Both the position numbers and the translations under genes were made by a program. The notes beneath the pieces were generated by a model. The model worked only from the letters and a program-made list of their open reading frames with translations, had not been told where the DNA came from and ran no database searches. This document shows positions 5,513-7,699 of a stretch of 7,699 nt of DNA, piece after piece. This DNA is from Streptococcus mitis (GTDB lineage: Bacteria; Bacillota; Bacilli; Lactobacillales; Streptococcaceae): the NCBI GenBank assembly GCA_018364455.1, contig JAGZLW010000069.1, forward strand, positions 1-7,699, in the 5' to 3' direction. Every line of letters starts with the position of its first letter. Positions within the stretch are counted from its first letter, which is position 1.

Positions 5513-6772
5513 CTATTCATATCGTAGCGATTCTACAGGATCCATTTTACTAATTTTACGCGCTGGGAAGTAAGCTGAGACATAACCAAGTAATAGAGCG
5601 AAAGCTAGAGTTCCTAGAATAGATAGAAGATTTAATTCAAAAACTTTCGTGATGGATGGGTAAAAGTGATTTACAACCGCATTCGCCAAACTTCCCACCC
5701 CTTGTGCAACCAAAAATGCCAGCAGCAAGGCAATGCCTACAATCCAAATAGCCTCGTAAATAAAAATTCCTTTGACATCACGATTTTGATAACCAACTGC
5801 CTTCATGACACCTATTTCCTTAGAACGTTGCATGATATTGATGTAAATAATGATACCAATCATGACCGCTGCTACCACAATAGCTTGTGATGAAAGCACA
5901 ATCAACAATCCCTGAATGACACGAATAAAAGTAATCACAATATCAAGAACCTTCTGTTGAGAAAGAACAGTATACTTTTTATTTTTCTGCAATTCTTCTG
6001 TTACCGCTTTTGTCTGTGATGGATCTTTGAGTTCCAAGATAAAATAAGATACAGCTTTTGTAAATCCAGCTTCTTTCAAAATTGCTTCCATTTGATTAGA
6101 GGCCATAAAACTGTTGCTGTCCTCCATGTCATCTTCATCATTAATCACGCGCACAATCTTCGTTTGAAATTGAGCAGTCTTGCTAGCTTCGGCAGCATTT
6201 TCTACAATGCTGGCTGAGACTGATTTGCCAATAACATCACTAGCTGTCAGATTTTTTCCTGTCTGTTCATTCCAACTTTTTAGTAAACTGCTTGGAATTG
6301 TCAAACCCTGTTCATTTGCATCAGTATAGAGGGAACCAGCTAATACTTTGTCCGCCTCATTACTACTAACAGAAATACTTGTATCCTTATAGAGACTCAC
6401 TACTTGAGCATAAGAAGGCATCGTTTGACTCAGATCCATTTCTTGCCCATCTATAGTCATATTTGACATGGTCATCCCAAAAGGACTCTCCAAATATTTA
6501 ATAGCTTCTTTCCCAACTATATCCGTGATATAGTTCTTATCGTCTTGGTTCAAAAAGCCTCGTCCAACATTTTTTGTGTTTAAAGCAATCTGAACTTGAG
6601 AAGGAATTTGACCTCCATTCGTATTTTCATCAATCATCGAAATCAAAGCATTTCCCAAGCCGAAAGAAATTAAGACTCCTACAAAACCGATTGAGGTTGC
6701 TAGCGCAATCAATAGGTTACGCCACTTTCTTTCCAGAAAGTTATTTAAAGAAAGTTTGAATTTATTTTTCAA
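5513..6772 (-). CDS. MacB/FtsX-type ABC transporter permease
   Basis: With a TTG start this protein has 419 residues, the usual size for a MacB-like permease. One N-terminal span (about 20-42, NLLIALATSIGFVGVLISFG) is followed by a large extracellular domain (about 45-275) and three C-terminal spans at about 290-314, 337-357 and 380-402. The C-terminal part is the FtsX domain, including QRSKEIGVMKAVGYQNRDV and the terminal FPARKISKMDPVESLRYE. Family members use ATP binding to drive extracytoplasmic conformational change or export of peptides, antibiotics or lipoproteins; the substrate here is unknown. An ATG at 6814 overlaps the ATPase gene, and AAGG abuts it with no spacing. By contrast, TTG at 6772 has AAAGGA six bases upstream, so I prefer it. 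No convincing terminator follows before the gapA promoter. Confidence 0.88.
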   Translation of the reverse strand: MKNKFKLSLNNFLERKWRNLLIALATSIGFVGVLISFGLGNALISMIDENTNGGQIPSQVQIALNTKNVGRGFLNQDDKNYITDIVGKEAIKYLESPFGMTMSNMTIDGQEMDLSQTMPSYAQVVSLYKDTSISVSSNEADKVLAGSLYTDANEQGLTIPSSLLKSWNEQTGKNLTASDVIGKSVSASIVENAAEASKTAQFQTKIVRVINDEDDMEDSNSFMASNQMEAILKEAGFTKAVSYFILELKDPSQTKAVTEELQKNKKYTVLSQQKVLDIVITFIRVIQGLLIVLSSQAIVVAAVMIGIIIYINIMQRSKEIGVMKAVGYQNRDVKGIFIYEAIWIVGIALLLAFLVAQGVGSLANAVVNHFYPSITKVFELNLLSILGTLAFALLLGYVSAYFPARKISKMDPVESLRYE

Positions 6773-6778
6773 TGATAA

Positions 6779-6784
6779 TCCTTT
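6779..6784 (-). promoter_or_regulatory. Ribosome-binding site that selects the TTG start of the permease
   Basis: AAAGGA overlaps the TAA stop codon of the upstream ATPase gene and sits six bases before an in-frame TTG at 6772-6770. The ATG at 6814 lacks a properly spaced site. This arrangement indicates translational coupling of ATPase and permease. Confidence 0.6.
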
Positions 6785-7466
6785 ATTTTTTGACTTCTTC
6801 AACGACTTCACCATCCTTCATTTTGATAATCACGTCTGCATATTCAGCAACCTCTGGATTATGGGTTACGATCAATACTGTTTTCCCTGTTTGGGCTAAT
6901 TTTTTAAACACTTCCAATACCATTTCTTGGGATTGAGAATCCAGCGAACCCGTTGGCTCATCTGCTACAATCATATCAGGCTGATTTACCAAGGCTCGCG
7001 CGATTGCTACACGTTGCTTTTGCCCGCCAGAAAGCTGTTTAACATTTTTAGCCATAAAAGGTTCCATTCCCAAGCTACTTAATTGCTCCTTTGCAATCAT
7101 TGTCATCTCCCTGTCAGATAAATCTTTGACATAGAGAGGTAGCTTGACATTGTCCAAGACAGACTGATGTGGAATGAGGTTAAAGTTTTGAAACACAAAT
7201 CCAATCTTATCTTTACGAAATTGAGTTAGTTCAATCTCTGATAAGTCACGGAGGGATTCCCCTTTAAACTCTAAATCTCCTTCATATTGTCTATCTAAAC
7301 CGCTGATGATGTTTAGTAGACTGGTTTTGCCACAGCCTGATGGACCGTAAATCGCTGTAATTTTACCTTTTGCAATCTGCAGATTAATATTTCTTAGAGC
7401 CTGCTCTTGATGTTTACCGTCCAAAGTGTAAAATTTTGAAATATTTTTAATGGATAAAATGGACAT
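6783..7466 (-). CDS. ABC transporter ATP-binding protein, MacB/LolD type
   Basis: This 227-residue protein is a single nucleotide-binding domain of typical length. It would dimerise on the cytoplasmic side of the downstream permease and hydrolyse ATP. All motifs are intact: Walker A GPSGCGKT (41-48), Q-loop Gln93 (VFQNFNLIP), signature LSGGQ (145-149), Walker B MIVADE (165-170), D-loop SLD (174-176) and switch His202 (VTHNPE). FQNFNLIPHQSVLDNVKLPL is characteristic of the MacB/LolD/FtsE-like group. The ATG at 7466 follows a purine-rich AAGGGGGAAAG site. A longer frame from a TTG at 7526 adds 20 residues without family resemblance. The gene lies ten bases from the permease start. No membrane-fusion adaptor gene is present in the window. 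No clear promoter could be fixed in 7467-7600; TG-C-TATACA near 7589-7597 is a weak candidate. Confidence 0.94.
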   Translation of the reverse strand: MSILSIKNISKFYTLDGKHQEQALRNINLQIAKGKITAIYGPSGCGKTSLLNIISGLDRQYEGDLEFKGESLRDLSEIELTQFRKDKIGFVFQNFNLIPHQSVLDNVKLPLYVKDLSDREMTMIAKEQLSSLGMEPFMAKNVKQLSGGQKQRVAIARALVNQPDMIVADEPTGSLDSQSQEMVLEVFKKLAQTGKTVLIVTHNPEVAEYADVIIKMKDGEVVEEVKK

Positions 7467-7600
7467 TCTTTCCCCCTTATTTAAAACCGTTATCGTCATA
7501 CATCGTACTGATAGAAAATCCTTCAAGTTGATTGACCCTATAGGCCTACTACTTAAAATTTTCTCTCTATTGCCGAGTTTGCTTCTGGATGTATAGCAAG

Positions 7601-7699
7601 TAATACTCTTCGAAAATCAAATTCAAACCACGTCAACGTCGCCTTGCCGTACTCAAGTACAGCCTGCGGCTAGTTTCCTAGTTTGCTCTTTGATTTTCA
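7601..7699 (+). repeat. BOX repeat element, boxA-boxC type without boxB, cut by the window edge
   Basis: The boxA module covers about 7601-7651 and includes CGTCAACGTCGCCTTGCCGT. This differs at one base from the stretch targeted by the widely used BOX-A1R typing primer. boxC covers about 7660-7699 (CAGCCTGCGGCTAG, then TAGTTTGCTCTTTGATTTTC). No boxB module lies between them; a short GTACTCAAGTAC palindrome joins the two. The left end (7601 onward, with GAAAATCAAA) and the right end (TTTGATTTTC) form a terminal inverted repeat, and the final bases of boxC probably lie just outside the window. BOX elements are small non-coding repeats of S. pneumoniae and close relatives that may affect neighbouring genes. 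This one lies about 135 bases upstream of the ABC transporter operon, oriented opposite to it. Confidence 0.88.

Noticed and set aside
7467..7526. N-terminal extension of the ABC ATPase from a TTG at 7526.
   Set aside because: The ATG at 7466 has a strong ribosome-binding site and gives the standard domain start; the 20 extra residues match nothing expected of the family.

Overview
This window looks like core chromosome of the Streptococcus mitis/pneumoniae group. The base composition is low-GC. The 731-residue class A penicillin-binding protein reads like pneumococcal PBP2a, with its catalytic residues at E131 and S410. The right edge carries a BOX repeat, a small element typical of S. pneumoniae and its closest relatives. 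The species call rests on remembered sequences and was not checked by a search. From memory, the same order (nusG, secE, rpmG, pbp2a, a RluA-family pseudouridine synthase, gapA) occurs in pneumococcal genomes.

Layout from left to right: 1-87 holds no gene I can support, though it ends in a ribosome-binding-like motif pointing out of the left edge. A minus-strand unit, rpmG-secE-nusG (1046 down to 117), runs from a consensus promoter at 1065-1093 to an intrinsic terminator at 88-111. Upstream of it, on the same strand, is pbp2a (3294 down to 1099), with no terminator between it and rpmG. A divergent RluA-family pseudouridine synthase gene (3381-4256, plus) shares the 86-bp gap with pbp2a. It converges on gapA (5336 down to 4326), and two tandem bidirectional hairpins separate them. 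Further right, a two-gene ABC transporter operon (ATPase 7466-6783, permease 6772-5513, minus) is followed by the gapA promoter. The window ends inside a BOX element at 7601-7699.

The genes are mostly housekeeping: ribosomal protein L33, the Sec translocon subunit SecE, elongation factor NusG, cell-wall polymerisation, rRNA modification and glycolysis. The MacB/FtsX-type ABC transporter is the one part whose substrate cannot be read from sequence. I saw no phage, CRISPR, IS element, tRNA or rRNA, and no sign of a new multi-gene system.

The most interesting signals are regulatory. Both divergent genes, pbp2a and the pseudouridine synthase gene, lack a Shine-Dalgarno sequence, and each has a -10 box placed so that transcription should begin at the A of its ATG. 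Both therefore look leaderless. Other points are a 12-bp interrupted hairpin between secE and nusG that contains the secE stop codon, an inverted repeat in the gapA leader that could pair next to its ribosome-binding site, a probable TTG start for the permease, and a BOX element without a boxB module.
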